Shown: piece after piece, positions 26,538-34,894 of the stretch
Layout of the letters: every line of letters begins with the position of its first letter
How positions within the stretch are numbered: position 1 is the first letter of the stretch
Assembly: GCA_963838735.1 (NCBI GenBank)
Contig: CAWISG010000004.1
Span: 252,675-316,674, forward strand
Source of the DNA: Parerythrobacter_A sp963838735
GTDB taxonomy: Bacteria; Pseudomonadota; Alphaproteobacteria; Sphingomonadales; Sphingomonadaceae
DNA: 64,000 bases
Direction: 5' to 3'
The notes under the pieces: generated by a model
Told to the model about the DNA's origin: nothing
Database searches by the model: none
What the model saw: the letters and a program-made list of their open reading frames with translations, nothing else
Translations under genes and position numbers: made by a program

Positions 26538-27257
26538 GTGGCACGTATCGGCATCATCGGGAGCGCGGGGCGCATGGGGCTGGCATTGCGCGGCGCGGTA
26601 GAGGATGCGGGCCATGTCGTGGCCGGCGGCGTCGACCATGGTGGCGATGTCGGGGAGTTGTCCGGACAAAGCGATGTGCTGGTGGATTTTTCCGCACCTG
26701 ACGCTCTGGAAGCGACGCTTGCGGCGGCAGTTAATGCGAAGGTTCCGATGCTGGTCGGCACCACCGGCCTTACGGAACGGCACCACGCGGCGCTGGACGA
26801 GGCGGCGCGAACCATTGCGGTGTTGCAGACGGGCAATACCTCGCTGGGCGTCACGCTGCTGGCGCATCTTGTGCGGGAGGCGGCGGCGCGGCTCGGTTCC
26901 GCCTGGGACATCGAAATCCTCGACCTGCACCATCGCCGCAAGGTCGATGCGCCGTCGGGTACCGCGTTGCTGCTGGGCGAGGCGGCGGCGGCAGGGCGCG
27001 GCGTTGATCTCGCGAGGGTGCGGGCCGATGACAGCAACGGCGCGCGCGAACCGGGCGCGATCGGCTTCGCGGCAATGCGCGGCGGCACGATTGCTGGCGA
27101 GCACAGCGTGCTGTTCGCAGGCCAGGAGGAGCGGCTGACCCTGTCGCACAGCGCCGAGAACCGCAGCATCTTCGCCCGCGGTGCGATCCGCGCGGCGGCG
27201 TGGCTGACCGGGCAGCCCTCGGGCCGCTACACGATGGACGATGTTCTGGATCTGTAA
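26538..27257 (+). CDS. dapB: 4-hydroxy-tetrahydrodipicolinate reductase
   Basis: A 239-residue NAD(P)H-dependent reductase of the lysine/diaminopimelate pathway. GTG at 26538 is chosen (MARIGIIGSAGRMG): GGAG at 26529-26532 sits five bases upstream; a GTG at 26532 is possible but lacks spacing. The nucleotide-binding motif is GIIGSAGRMG; substrate and catalytic residues lie in DLHHRRKVDAPSGTAL (His pair and Lys); MLVGTTGL and NTSLGVTLL also match. It is somewhat shorter than the E. coli enzyme, as in sphingomonads. dapE, a later pathway step, lies 3 kb away. The ribosome binding site overlaps the end of a dispersed repeat. Confidence 0.95.
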   Translation: MARIGIIGSAGRMGLALRGAVEDAGHVVAGGVDHGGDVGELSGQSDVLVDFSAPDALEATLAAAVNAKVPMLVGTTGLTERHHAALDEAARTIAVLQTGNTSLGVTLLAHLVREAAARLGSAWDIEILDLHHRRKVDAPSGTALLLGEAAAAGRGVDLARVRADDSNGAREPGAIGFAAMRGGTIAGEHSVLFAGQEERLTLSHSAENRSIFARGAIRAAAWLTGQPSGRYTMDDVLDL

Positions 27258-27274
27258 CGGATCACTTAGGGCGT

Positions 27275-27925
27275 ATGACCAAGGACCAGATCTTCGCGTT
27301 TTTCCGGCGCTTCGCGGAGGACAATCCGGAACCGGTAACCGAACTGGAATTCGGCAATGCCTACCAGCTGGTGGTGGCGGTCGCGTTGAGCGCGCAGGCG
27401 ACAGACGTAGGGGTCAACAAGGCGACGCGGGCGTTGTTTGCCAAGGTCGAGACGCCGCAGCAGATGCTCGATCTTGGGCACGACGCGCTGGTCGATCACA
27501 TCAGGACCATCGGCCTGTTCAATTCAAAGGCGAAGAACGTGATGGCCTGCGCCTTATTGCTGGTGGACGAGTTCGGCGGGCAGGTGCCGGATAACCGCGA
27601 CGATCTGGTGCGCCTGCCCGGCGTGGGGCGCAAGACGGCGAATGTGGTGTTGAACTGCTGGTTCGGGCAGGAAACCTTCGCGGTCGATACGCACATCCTA
27701 CGCGTCGGCAACCGCACCGGGCTGGCCAAGGGCAAGACGCCTGATGCGGTGGAGGCCAAGCTGGACAAGCGCGTGCCGCGCCCCTTCCGCCTGCACGCCC
27801 ACCACTGGCTGATCCTGCACGGGCGCTATGTGTGCAAGGCGCGCACGCCGGAATGCTGGAGCTGCCCGGTGGTCGATTTGTGCAGTTACCGAAGGAAGGT
27901 AATGGAGAAGCCGGCAGGGCGTTAG
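27275..27925 (+). CDS. nth: Endonuclease III
   Basis: A 216-residue DNA glycosylase/AP lyase for oxidised pyrimidines. The ATG at 27275 (MTKDQIFAFFRRFAEDNPEP) is chosen over an upstream frame extension. The helix-hairpin-helix LPGVGRKTANVVL contains the catalytic Lys, and the catalytic Asp is in FAVDTHILRVGNRTG. The 4Fe-4S cluster motif is C-x6-C-x2-C-x5-C (CKARTPECWSCPVVDLC). Length is typical. It follows dapB after 17 bases and overlaps the stop of the converging gene at 27922. Confidence 0.97.
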   Translation: MTKDQIFAFFRRFAEDNPEPVTELEFGNAYQLVVAVALSAQATDVGVNKATRALFAKVETPQQMLDLGHDALVDHIRTIGLFNSKAKNVMACALLLVDEFGGQVPDNRDDLVRLPGVGRKTANVVLNCWFGQETFAVDTHILRVGNRTGLAKGKTPDAVEAKLDKRVPRPFRLHAHHWLILHGRYVCKARTPECWSCPVVDLCSYRRKVMEKPAGR

Positions 27926-28233
27926 GGCTTTTCGCAGCCTCTGATTTCACGCCAATACTCTAGGGCGACGTCCTTATCGACCTCAATGGGGACAGAGCTT
28001 TGCGGATAAAGGCGATCAGCCCCGTCTTTGCGTGGGCCAGAAATCCAGAAGTGGTCGCCATTATCTTCGGCTATGTGATTGTATTTGTAGCCGCTTGCGA
28101 CCTTGAGGAATGTCCGACCAGCATAATGTACCGACCTTCCCGACTTTGAAAACGTGACGCGCCCAATACGAGCTGGTCTGTTCAAGCCCTCGGACTTGTC
28201 CTCGATATACATGATGCGGTTCTTAGCAGCCAT
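27922..28233 (-). CDS. Conserved hypothetical protein
   Basis: 103 residues from the ATG at 28233 (MAAKNRIMYIEDKSEGLNRP); a TTG three codons upstream is the alternative. No signal peptide or membrane segment. The sequence YIEDKSEGLNRPARIGRVTFSKSGRSVHYAGRTF suggests a small beta-rich domain with basic patches. I have an impression of similar short hypothetical proteins in various bacteria but can assign no function. It starts five bases after the stop of the symporter gene (28239), so the two may be co-transcribed. Confidence 0.65.
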   Translation of the reverse strand: MAAKNRIMYIEDKSEGLNRPARIGRVTFSKSGRSVHYAGRTFLKVASGYKYNHIAEDNGDHFWISGPRKDGADRLYPQSSVPIEVDKDVALEYWREIRGCEKP

Positions 28234-28238
28234 AGCAC

Positions 28239-29486
28239 TCAAACATCGTCCGCGCTTTTCAGCTCAACCTTGTCCAGCTCGCCCAGCATACTCGCCGTCG
28301 CCACAGTCACTGCCGCATCGCCCGTCACATTCGTCGCAGTTCGCATCATGTCCATGATGCGGTCCACACCGGCGACGAAGGCAATGGTTTCCAGCGGCAC
28401 GCCGACAGCGGTGAAGACCGCGCCCATCATCACCAGCCCGCCGCCCGGAATGCCCGCCGCGCCGATGCTGCCGACGGTCGCCAGCAGCGCCACCATGAGG
28501 TAGTCCGCCACGCTCAGATCGACGCCGAAGATCTGCGCGCCGAACAGCGTCGCCAGCCCCAGATACATCGCGGTGCCGTCCATATTGATGGTCGAGCCCA
28601 GCGACACCACGAAGCTGCTGGTCGGCTTGCTGACGCCAAGGTTCCGCTGCGTGCAGCGCAGCGTCACGGGCAGCGTGGCCGACGAGCTGGCGGTGGAATA
28701 GGCGACCGCGATGGCGTCCACCATGCCGCGAAAGAACCCGACGACCGAAACCCGCGCCACGAAGGCCAGCACCGACACATACATCACGCCGATGATCAGC
28801 AGGCAGCCCGCATAATTCAGCGCCACCAGCTTCGCCAGCGCCGCCACCGCGTCCAGCCCCAGCGTGCCGACCACCCACGCCATCAGCGCGAACACGCCGA
28901 ACGGGGTCAGTTCCATGATGAGGATCGTGATCTTCTGGAAAATCAGCGCCCCGCCGTCGAACGCGCGCGCAATAGGGCCGACCGTCGCCATATCCTCGCG
29001 CTGCGCCACCAATATCCCGATGCCGACCAGCAGCGAAAAGACGATTAGCGGCAGCACCTGCACATTCGCCATTACGCCCACCGGACTGACCGGAATCATG
29101 CTCCGCACCATCTCGCGCCATTCGAAGGCGCCGGGTTCGGGCACGTCGCCCATCTGGATGGCGGAGGTGTCGAGCCCGATGCCGGGCGCAAACACCGTGC
29201 CCAGGGCCAGCCCCAGCCATACCGCCACCTGTCCGGTCAACAGGAACAGGCCCACGGCGCGCCACCCGACGCTGCCCAGCCGCCCGACATCGCCGATGGA
29301 TGCGACGCCCGAAACAATGCTGAAGAAGATGAGCGGAACGATGAGCATCTTGATGAAATCGATGAACACATCGCCAACAATCTTGATGCTCTCCGCACCC
29401 GGACCCCAGATATAGCCGAGGATACCGCCAAGGATGAGGGCGACGATAACACGCTGCCACAGCGGAATGGCGAACCAGGCTTTCAT
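28239..29486 (-). CDS. Dicarboxylate/amino acid:cation symporter
   Basis: A 415-residue secondary transporter of the DAACS family (GltP/DctA type), which takes up C4-dicarboxylates or acidic amino acids with Na+ or H+. It has about eight membrane helices and two re-entrant loops. The serine-rich hairpin 1 is STASSSATLPVTLRC, followed by LGSTINMDGTAMYLG (the NMDGT cation/substrate motif) and GIPGGGLVMMG in hairpin 2. The substrate cannot be fixed from sequence alone. Length is normal. The ATG at 29486 is followed by MKAWFAIPLWQRVIVALILG. Confidence 0.93.
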   Translation of the reverse strand: MKAWFAIPLWQRVIVALILGGILGYIWGPGAESIKIVGDVFIDFIKMLIVPLIFFSIVSGVASIGDVGRLGSVGWRAVGLFLLTGQVAVWLGLALGTVFAPGIGLDTSAIQMGDVPEPGAFEWREMVRSMIPVSPVGVMANVQVLPLIVFSLLVGIGILVAQREDMATVGPIARAFDGGALIFQKITILIMELTPFGVFALMAWVVGTLGLDAVAALAKLVALNYAGCLLIIGVMYVSVLAFVARVSVVGFFRGMVDAIAVAYSTASSSATLPVTLRCTQRNLGVSKPTSSFVVSLGSTINMDGTAMYLGLATLFGAQIFGVDLSVADYLMVALLATVGSIGAAGIPGGGLVMMGAVFTAVGVPLETIAFVAGVDRIMDMMRTATNVTGDAAVTVATASMLGELDKVELKSADDV

Positions 29487-29502
29487 ATGTTCAATCCCCG
29501 TT

Positions 29503-29574
29503 CGTCATCGCGAGAGGCGAAGCCCTGAGGTATTCCGGAAGCTCCACGCGCTACGCTCGCAATGATGTAATGAC
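29503..29574. repeat. REP-like inverted repeat between dapE and the symporter gene
   Basis: The left part CGTCATCGCGAGAGGCGAAG (29503-29522) is an imperfect inverted match to CGCTACGCTCGCAATGATG (29549-29567). The type resembles the common GTCATTGCGAGCG repeats of proteobacteria. It fills most of the 91-base gap. Confidence 0.55.
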
Positions 29575-29577
29575 AAA

Positions 29578-30714
29578 TCAATGCGCAAGAGCCGCCAGCG
29601 CGATGCGGCGATAAATGCGCGTCAGTGTGGCAAGGTCCGCCACCGCAACCGCCTCGTCCGTCTTGTGCATCGTCGCGTTGCACAGGCCGAATTCGATGAC
29701 CGGGCACACGCTGCGCAGGAAACGGGCATCCGATGTGCCGCCGGTGGTGCTGGCTTCGGGCACGATGCCGGTTTCCGCCTCCACCGCATCGGCGATGATC
29801 TGCGAGAAAGCGCCAGGCGGGGTCAGGAACGGTTCTCCAGATACGATGGCGCGCGCTGTGCCGCCATGTTTGGTGGCGATTGCGGCAACGGTCTCGCTCA
29901 GCGACTGGCCCGAATGCAGGTCGTTGAAGCGGATGGACAGGCGCGCGCTGGCCTTGGCCGGAATGACATTATGCGCCGGATTGCCGACGGTGAGGTCGGT
30001 CAGTTCCAGATTGGACGGCTGGAACCAGTCCGTCCCTTTGTCGAGCACCAGCGCGTCCAGTTCGGCCAGGATCGCCACCAGCCTGGGCAGCGGGTTGTCG
30101 GCCAGATGCGGATAGGCGACATGGCCCTGCACGCCCTCGACTTCGATCCAGATATTGACCGAGCCGCGCCGCCCGATCTTCATCGTGTCGCCGAGCCTCT
30201 TCACCGATGTCGGTTCGCCCACGAGGCACAGGTCGGGCCGATGGCCTGCCTCGCGCATGAAGTCGATCAACGCGCGGGTGCCGTGCAACGCGGGGCCTTC
30301 CTCGTCGCCCGTAATGATGAAGCTGATCGTGCCCGCGTCCTGCGGCACCTCGGCGACGGCGGCGACCATGCAGGCAATCGCGCCCTTCATGTCCACCGCA
30401 CCGCGCCCGTAGAGCAGGCCGCCGCGCTCCTCCGGCGCAAAGGGTGCGCTGGTCCAGTCCGGCCCCGGCGGCACCACGTCGAGATGACCGGCAAAGGCGA
30501 GGTGGCGCGATCCTGGCGGACCGGGACGGATGGCGAACAGGTTCTCGACCGGTGCCTCGTCGCTGCCCTTCGACCCCTCGCCACGCGTGAACCGCGTCAC
30601 CGTAAAACCCAGCGGCACCAGCATCGCCTCCAGCGCATCGAACACCGCGCCCGTGGCGGGCGTCACACTGGGCGCGGCGATCAGCGTCCTGGCATAGGCG
30701 AGAGCTTCGCTCAT
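29578..30714 (-). CDS. dapE: Succinyl-diaminopimelate desuccinylase
   Basis: A 378-residue M20-family metallohydrolase of the lysine/DAP pathway. The start at 30714 (MSEALAYARTLIAAPSVTP) overlaps the gst stop by four bases. Zinc ligands are in FAGHLDVVPPG (His and Asp), GDEEGPA (catalytic Glu pair) and CLVGEPTSVKRLGD; the dimerisation domain and the final SDARFLRSVCPVIEFGLCNATMHKTDE, written here only as its ends SDARF and MHKTDE, complete the family pattern. Length is typical. It is co-transcribed with the upstream gst. Confidence 0.94.
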   Translation of the reverse strand: MSEALAYARTLIAAPSVTPATGAVFDALEAMLVPLGFTVTRFTRGEGSKGSDEAPVENLFAIRPGPPGSRHLAFAGHLDVVPPGPDWTSAPFAPEERGGLLYGRGAVDMKGAIACMVAAVAEVPQDAGTISFIITGDEEGPALHGTRALIDFMREAGHRPDLCLVGEPTSVKRLGDTMKIGRRGSVNIWIEVEGVQGHVAYPHLADNPLPRLVAILAELDALVLDKGTDWFQPSNLELTDLTVGNPAHNVIPAKASARLSIRFNDLHSGQSLSETVAAIATKHGGTARAIVSGEPFLTPPGAFSQIIADAVEAETGIVPEASTTGGTSDARFLRSVCPVIEFGLCNATMHKTDEAVAVADLATLTRIYRRIALAALAH

Positions 30715-31382
30715 TCCGCCTGCTCCGGCTGTTCGTACTGCTCGATAACCCATTCCTCGTCTTCCGCCGCCGCGACCCAGGTCTGTATCCAGTCATGTTC
30801 CCACACCGCATCCATATAGGCTTGCGCGAAGCCGGGCAGGGTGAAGCCGTAGGTACGGAAGCGGGAAACGACGGGAGCATAGACGATGTCCGCCGCGCCG
30901 AACGTGCCGAACAGGAATGGGCCGCTTTGCCCGAAGCGGGCGCGGGCTTCTGCCCATAGTTGCAGGATGCGCACGGTGTCGGCGCGCGTCGCTTCGGAAA
31001 TGGTGGCATCGGGCACGCTGGCGCGGATGTTCATCGGGCAATCGGTGCGCAGGGCGGCAAAGCTGGAGTGCATCTCCGCAACCATCGCCCGCGCCATGCC
31101 GCGCGCCGCATTATCCTTGGGCCAGAACCGGTCGCGCCCGACCTTGTCGGCGAGGTATTCAAGGATGGCGAGGCTGTCCCACACCACCGCGTCGCCGTCC
31201 CACAGGATCGGCACCTTGCCGTGGCTGGGCTGCGTGCCTTCGGTTGCCTGCTTACTCGCTTCCCACTCCTTGCCGAACAGCGGCACCGTGATTTCCTCGA
31301 ACGCGAGACCCGATTGCTTGGCCGCCAGCCAGCCGCGCAGGCTCCAGCTGGAATAGTTCTTGTTGCCGAGTATCAGCTTCAT
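30711..31382 (-). CDS. Glutathione S-transferase family protein
   Basis: A 223-residue protein starting at the ATG at 31382 (MKLILGNKNYSSWSLRGWLA). The N-terminal thioredoxin-like domain has KVPILWDGDAVVWDSLAIL, with the cis-Pro and the glutathione gamma-Glu site (DSLAI). The C-terminal half is all-helical. The N-terminus NKNYSSWSLR is typical of a bacterial GST subgroup without assigned substrate. It overlaps dapE (ATGA), but no metabolic link to lysine synthesis is known. Confidence 0.88.
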   Translation of the reverse strand: MKLILGNKNYSSWSLRGWLAAKQSGLAFEEITVPLFGKEWEASKQATEGTQPSHGKVPILWDGDAVVWDSLAILEYLADKVGRDRFWPKDNAARGMARAMVAEMHSSFAALRTDCPMNIRASVPDATISEATRADTVRILQLWAEARARFGQSGPFLFGTFGAADIVYAPVVSRFRTYGFTLPGFAQAYMDAVWEHDWIQTWVAAAEDEEWVIEQYEQPEQAE

Positions 31383-31454
31383 GCAGCGCCCCTGTTGATC
31401 CATGCGCCGCCTAGATATTCACGTCTGCCCTGTCGAGCCTGAACGGCTACGGCG

Positions 31455-32159
31455 TCAGACCCCGGCGTCGGCCAGCACGGCAGCGCGCAATTCCGCGATC
31501 CCCATGCCTTTTTCGGCGCTGGTGACATGCATTTCGGGATAGGCAGCGGGATGCGTGCGCGCTTCCTCGGCGACCTTTTCCGCCACCGCGTCCAGCGCGC
31601 TGGCCTTGATCTTGTCCGCCTTGGTGAGGACGAGGCGATAGCTGACGGCGGTCTCGTCCAGCATCCGCATCATCTCGCGATCGACATCCTTCAGCCCGTG
31701 CCGTGCGTCGATCAGCACCAGCGTGCGATTGAGCGTTTGCCGCCCTTTCAGGAAGGTGCGGACCAGCTTCTTCCATTTCTCGACCACGGCAACCGGGGCC
31801 TTGGCGAAGCCGTAGCCGGGCATGTCGACCAACCGGAATTGCGTGGGTTCGCCCACTTCGAAGAAGTTGAGTTCCTGCGTGCGGCCGGGCGTTACCGAGG
31901 CTCGCGCAATGCTCTTGCGCCCGGTCAGCGCATTGAGGAGCGAGGATTTGCCGACATTGCTGCGGCCCGCAAAGGCGATTTCGGGTACGGTGGCATCGGG
32001 CAGGAATTTCAGCTGCGGCGCGGATAGCAGGAATTCGACCCGGCCCGAAAACAGCTTCTCGGCACGGCGGGCAAGTTTCGCCCGTTCGCGTTCCGCCTCG
32101 GCTTCGTCCTGGTCAAGGTCGGGGTTCGGATCAAGGTCGGGGTCCAGATCGGGCGTCAC
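31455..32159 (-). CDS. engB: Ribosome biogenesis GTPase EngB (YihA/YsxC)
   Basis: A 234-residue GTPase needed for large ribosomal subunit assembly. GTG at 32159 overlaps the yidC stop (GTGA), giving an acidic, Asp/Pro-rich N-terminal tail of about 20 residues (MTPDLDPDLDPNPDLDQDEA) not usual in the family. G1 is GRSNVGKSSLLN, G2 Thr in TPGRTQELNFF, G3 DMPGYGFAK, G4 TKADK and G5 TSAEKG. It is the last gene of the rpmH-rnpA-yidD-yidC-engB cluster. Confidence 0.94.
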   Translation of the reverse strand: MTPDLDPDLDPNPDLDQDEAEAERERAKLARRAEKLFSGRVEFLLSAPQLKFLPDATVPEIAFAGRSNVGKSSLLNALTGRKSIARASVTPGRTQELNFFEVGEPTQFRLVDMPGYGFAKAPVAVVEKWKKLVRTFLKGRQTLNRTLVLIDARHGLKDVDREMMRMLDETAVSYRLVLTKADKIKASALDAVAEKVAEEARTHPAAYPEMHVTSAEKGMGIAELRAAVLADAGV

Positions 32160-33937
32160 GCCTTGCTCTTCTTGTCCCGCTCCGCATTGCGCGCCGCGTC
32201 GTCCTGCGCCTTGGCGGCGGCGGCTTTGAGCTGCGGATGCTTGGAATAGAGGTAGCTCTGCTGCGCCAGCGTGAGAATGTTGTTGGTCACCCAGTACAGC
32301 AACAGACCGGCGGCGAACGGGGCCATCACGAACATCAGCATCCACGGCATGATCGCGAAAATCTGCTGCTGCATCGGGTCGGTCGCGGTTGGGTTGAGCT
32401 TGAAGGTCAGCCACATCGTCACGCCGAGCAATACGGCGAGCACACCGATGCCGAGGAAGCTGGGCGGATCGAATGGCAACAGGCCGAACAGGTTGAGAAT
32501 CTTCGCAGGGTCCGGCTCGGACAAATCCTTGATCCACAGCGCGAAAGGCTGGTGCCGCATTTCGATGGCAAGGATCAGCACCTTGTACAATGCGAAGAAT
32601 ATGGGAATCTGCACCAGGATCGGTAGGCACCCGGCCAGCGGATTGACCTTCTCCTTCTTGTACAGCGCCATGATTTCCTGCTGCTGCTTCTGCTTGTCGT
32701 CCTTGTAGCGATCCTGCAGCGCCTTCATCTTGGGCTGGATCGCCTTCATTTGCGCCATCGAAGAAAACTGTTTCTGCGCAATGGGGAACAGCACCAGCCG
32801 GATAAGCAGCGTCATCAGGATGATCGCCACCCCGAAATTGCCGACCAATGCAAACAGGTTGGTCAGCAGCCACCAGATTGGACGGGCGATCCAGCCGAAC
32901 CAGCCCCAGTCGATCGCATTGCCGAACCTGTAGACACCCGCCGCCTCGTATTCGTCCAGGATGGCGCTTTCCTTGGCCCCAGCGAACAGCTGTGTGGTGC
33001 GGGTCACTTGCCGCCCCGGCGCGACCGTCTGCGGCGCATAGGTCATGCGCGCAACATAGCGGTCATCGCCGAGCGAAACGAAATCGGCATCCACATCGGC
33101 GCGCGCCTGCGGAATGACGGCACTCAGCCAGTAGATATCGGTAAAGCCCAGCCAGTGCGGCGTGCCTTCGATGCGCCCCTCTGCCACGTCGTCGGCAAGA
33201 TCGGAATAATCCGGCCCGAAATTCACGCCTTCGCCGAAACTGCCGATGGGGCCGGAATGCACGTTGAAAGCATCGGCGCTGGCGGTTTCGCTGGTACGGA
33301 TGACGCCGGCGCGCGGTTGCACAACAACGGGCGCGGTGCCGGTATTGGCCACCGTCTGGCGCGCGGTAATCATGTAGTGGTCGTCCACCGTCAGTTCGAT
33401 GGTGAACCGTTGGCCTTCACCATTGTCCCACCGCAGCGTCACCGGCGCATCGGGGGCGAGCGGCCCGCCTTCTGCCTGCCACACGGTCTTCACATTCGGC
33501 AGAGATATGCCTTCCCCCGCCCAGCCGAACTGCGCGAAATGCTGCGCTGGCGTGCCGGCTGGCGAAAAGATGCGGACGGGGCCGCTGCCCTCGTCGACTG
33601 TCTGGCGATGGGTGGACAGCGTGATATCGTCGATGCGCGCGCCAACCGGATTGATCGAACCTTCTATTTCCGGCGCGGCGATCTTTATGCGGCTTGCCGA
33701 AACCAGCTCCCTATCGAGATCGACGTTACGGGTCGCGACATCGGCGAGATCTATCAACCCGCCGTCACGTCCGGCACCGCCCTGCGATGCCACCGCAGGC
33801 GCGGTAGCCTGTGTCGCGTCGGCGATTACTTCTGTCGGCGCGGGTTCGGGATAGAATTCGCGCACGGCCATGTCCCAGCCCAACAGCAGCAGGCCGCACA
33901 GCACGACGGCGAGGATCAGGTTGCGCTGGTTTTCCAC
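32156..33937 (-). CDS. yidC: Membrane protein insertase YidC
   Basis: A 593-residue inner-membrane insertase acting with SecYEG or alone. GTG at 33937 gives MENQRNLILAVVLCGLLLLG, the first membrane helix. A large periplasmic domain P1 follows (about residues 60-345). The conserved C-terminal five-helix core includes NFGVAIILMTLLIRLVLFPI with the functional Arg, the cytoplasmic coiled-coil loop KYKDDKQKQQQEIMALYKKE (positions approximate), PLAGCLPILVQIPIFFALYK and ending YWVTNNILTLAQQSYLY. The tail is Lys/Ala rich. It lies between yidD and engB. Confidence 0.97.
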   Translation of the reverse strand: MENQRNLILAVVLCGLLLLGWDMAVREFYPEPAPTEVIADATQATAPAVASQGGAGRDGGLIDLADVATRNVDLDRELVSASRIKIAAPEIEGSINPVGARIDDITLSTHRQTVDEGSGPVRIFSPAGTPAQHFAQFGWAGEGISLPNVKTVWQAEGGPLAPDAPVTLRWDNGEGQRFTIELTVDDHYMITARQTVANTGTAPVVVQPRAGVIRTSETASADAFNVHSGPIGSFGEGVNFGPDYSDLADDVAEGRIEGTPHWLGFTDIYWLSAVIPQARADVDADFVSLGDDRYVARMTYAPQTVAPGRQVTRTTQLFAGAKESAILDEYEAAGVYRFGNAIDWGWFGWIARPIWWLLTNLFALVGNFGVAIILMTLLIRLVLFPIAQKQFSSMAQMKAIQPKMKALQDRYKDDKQKQQQEIMALYKKEKVNPLAGCLPILVQIPIFFALYKVLILAIEMRHQPFALWIKDLSEPDPAKILNLFGLLPFDPPSFLGIGVLAVLLGVTMWLTFKLNPTATDPMQQQIFAIMPWMLMFVMAPFAAGLLLYWVTNNILTLAQQSYLYSKHPQLKAAAAKAQDDAARNAERDKKSKA

Positions 33938-33976
33938 GGGGTTAGACTACGTCCTGTTGCAGGAAGGCGGGGGCAT

Positions 33977-34186
33977 TTACGGAACGGGATCGTAGCCGTG
34001 TGCGCCCCAAGGCTGGCAGCGCAATAGGCGCTTCGCCGCCATCCATCCACCCCTGATTGCGCCATGCTTTTGCAACGCCTCGATGGCGTATTGCGAACAG
34101 GATGGCGTGAAGCGGCAGGTAGGCGGCAGGATACGCGATGGCCCCCATTGCCACACACGCGCAATGCCGATCAGCAGGTATTTCAT
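33977..34186 (-). CDS. yidD: Membrane protein insertion efficiency factor YidD
   Basis: A 69-residue protein with the family signature PTCRFTPSCSQYAIEALQKHG followed by KRLLRCQPW and GYDPVP, shown here in pieces PTCRFTPSCS and KRLLRCQPW. The short N-terminal amphipathic helix MKYLLIGIARVWQWG would sit on the inner face of the membrane. It assists YidC-dependent insertion. The ATG at 34186 overlaps the rnpA stop by four bases; yidC starts 39 bases downstream. Confidence 0.95.
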   Translation of the reverse strand: MKYLLIGIARVWQWGPSRILPPTCRFTPSCSQYAIEALQKHGAIRGGWMAAKRLLRCQPWGAHGYDPVP

Positions 34187-34632
34187 CGCCGACCCCGATC
34201 CTGGTCCGGACCCTTGCTCCGTTTCTGCCCCCCACCGCGCGACCGGTGCTTGCGCGACGCATCGCCCTTGCCCGTCGCGGCTTTCTCCAAGGCGCGATCA
34301 AGCTCGGCACGCAGCAAGTCGAAGTCACGCTCCACGCCGGTGTCGCGCCCGATCAAAATGTGGTCGTGCCCCGGCAACCCGCGCTCGGGCAAAGCCGCAC
34401 GCAGCAATTCGCGAAAACGCCGCTTCATGCGGTTGCGGACAACCGCATTGCCGATTTTCTTGGTGACGGTGATACCGAACCGCATCGCACCGGTTTCGGT
34501 CAGGCTGTCATTACGCCGCGCCAACAACACGAAGCCGGGCCGCGCCACGCGCAGGCCACGATTGGCGGCGAGGAAATCCGCGCGTTTGCGGATCGTTGTC
34601 AGGGGCGCCGCGTCAGGAGGCGTATCGCTCAC
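34183..34632 (-). CDS. rnpA: Ribonuclease P protein component
   Basis: A 149-residue protein subunit of RNase P, which matures tRNA 5' ends. The RNR signature is in AVVRNRMKRRFRELLR; LTTIRKRADFLAANRGLR is the usual N-terminal start of the domain, followed by FGITVTKKIGNAV. It has a basic C-terminal extension (SRKHRSRGGGQKRSKGPDQ). Start GTG at 34632, preceded by a gap of 22 bases after rpmH. It overlaps yidD. Confidence 0.94.
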   Translation of the reverse strand: MSDTPPDAAPLTTIRKRADFLAANRGLRVARPGFVLLARRNDSLTETGAMRFGITVTKKIGNAVVRNRMKRRFRELLRAALPERGLPGHDHILIGRDTGVERDFDLLRAELDRALEKAATGKGDASRKHRSRGGGQKRSKGPDQDRGRR

Positions 34633-34654
34633 CTGACAAGCACCGCGCCGTAAT

Positions 34655-34789
34655 TCAGGCGCTCAGTTTCTTGCGACCGCGACGGCGGCGGTTGCGCAGG
34701 ACGTTGCGACCGCCGACGGTGGCCTTGCGCGCAAAGAACCCGTGACGGCGTGAACGCACGAGATTGCTGGGCTGGAATGTGCGCTTCAT
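34655..34789 (-). CDS. rpmH: Large ribosomal subunit protein bL34
   Basis: 44 residues: MKRTFQPSNLVRSRRHGFFA, then RKATVGGRNVLRNRRRRGRK and KLSA. This is the full-length, canonical bL34 of the 50S subunit. ATG at 34787-34789 with AAGGA upstream on the minus strand. It is first in the rpmH-rnpA-yidD-yidC-engB operon. A TTGACG element at 34843-34848 (minus strand) may be the -35 of its promoter, but a -10 is not clear. Confidence 0.97.
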   Translation of the reverse strand: MKRTFQPSNLVRSRRHGFFARKATVGGRNVLRNRRRRGRKKLSA

Positions 34790-34847
34790 GTCGTGTCCTT
34801 GAAATCCGGCAGCTCGCAGGATGGCCTGCGGCAAATAACCTACGTCA

Positions 34848-34876
34848 AATAAAAAGGGCCGCCCCGTCGGACGACC
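34848..34876 (-). terminator. Terminator of the ClpP-like secreted protein gene
   Basis: On the minus strand GGTCGTCC pairs with GGGCGGCC (two G-U pairs, four-base loop, 34857-34876), followed by CTTTTTATTT. It lies 18 bases after the stop of the gene at 34895 and upstream of rpmH. Confidence 0.75.
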
Positions 34877-34894
34877 GTCTTGCAGCTAGGGCAA

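Noticed and set aside
26421..27149. N-terminal extension of cobB by about 240 codons
   Set aside because: It overlaps dapB on the other strand and would cross the inverted repeat; sirtuins start near the GAGVSAESG motif.
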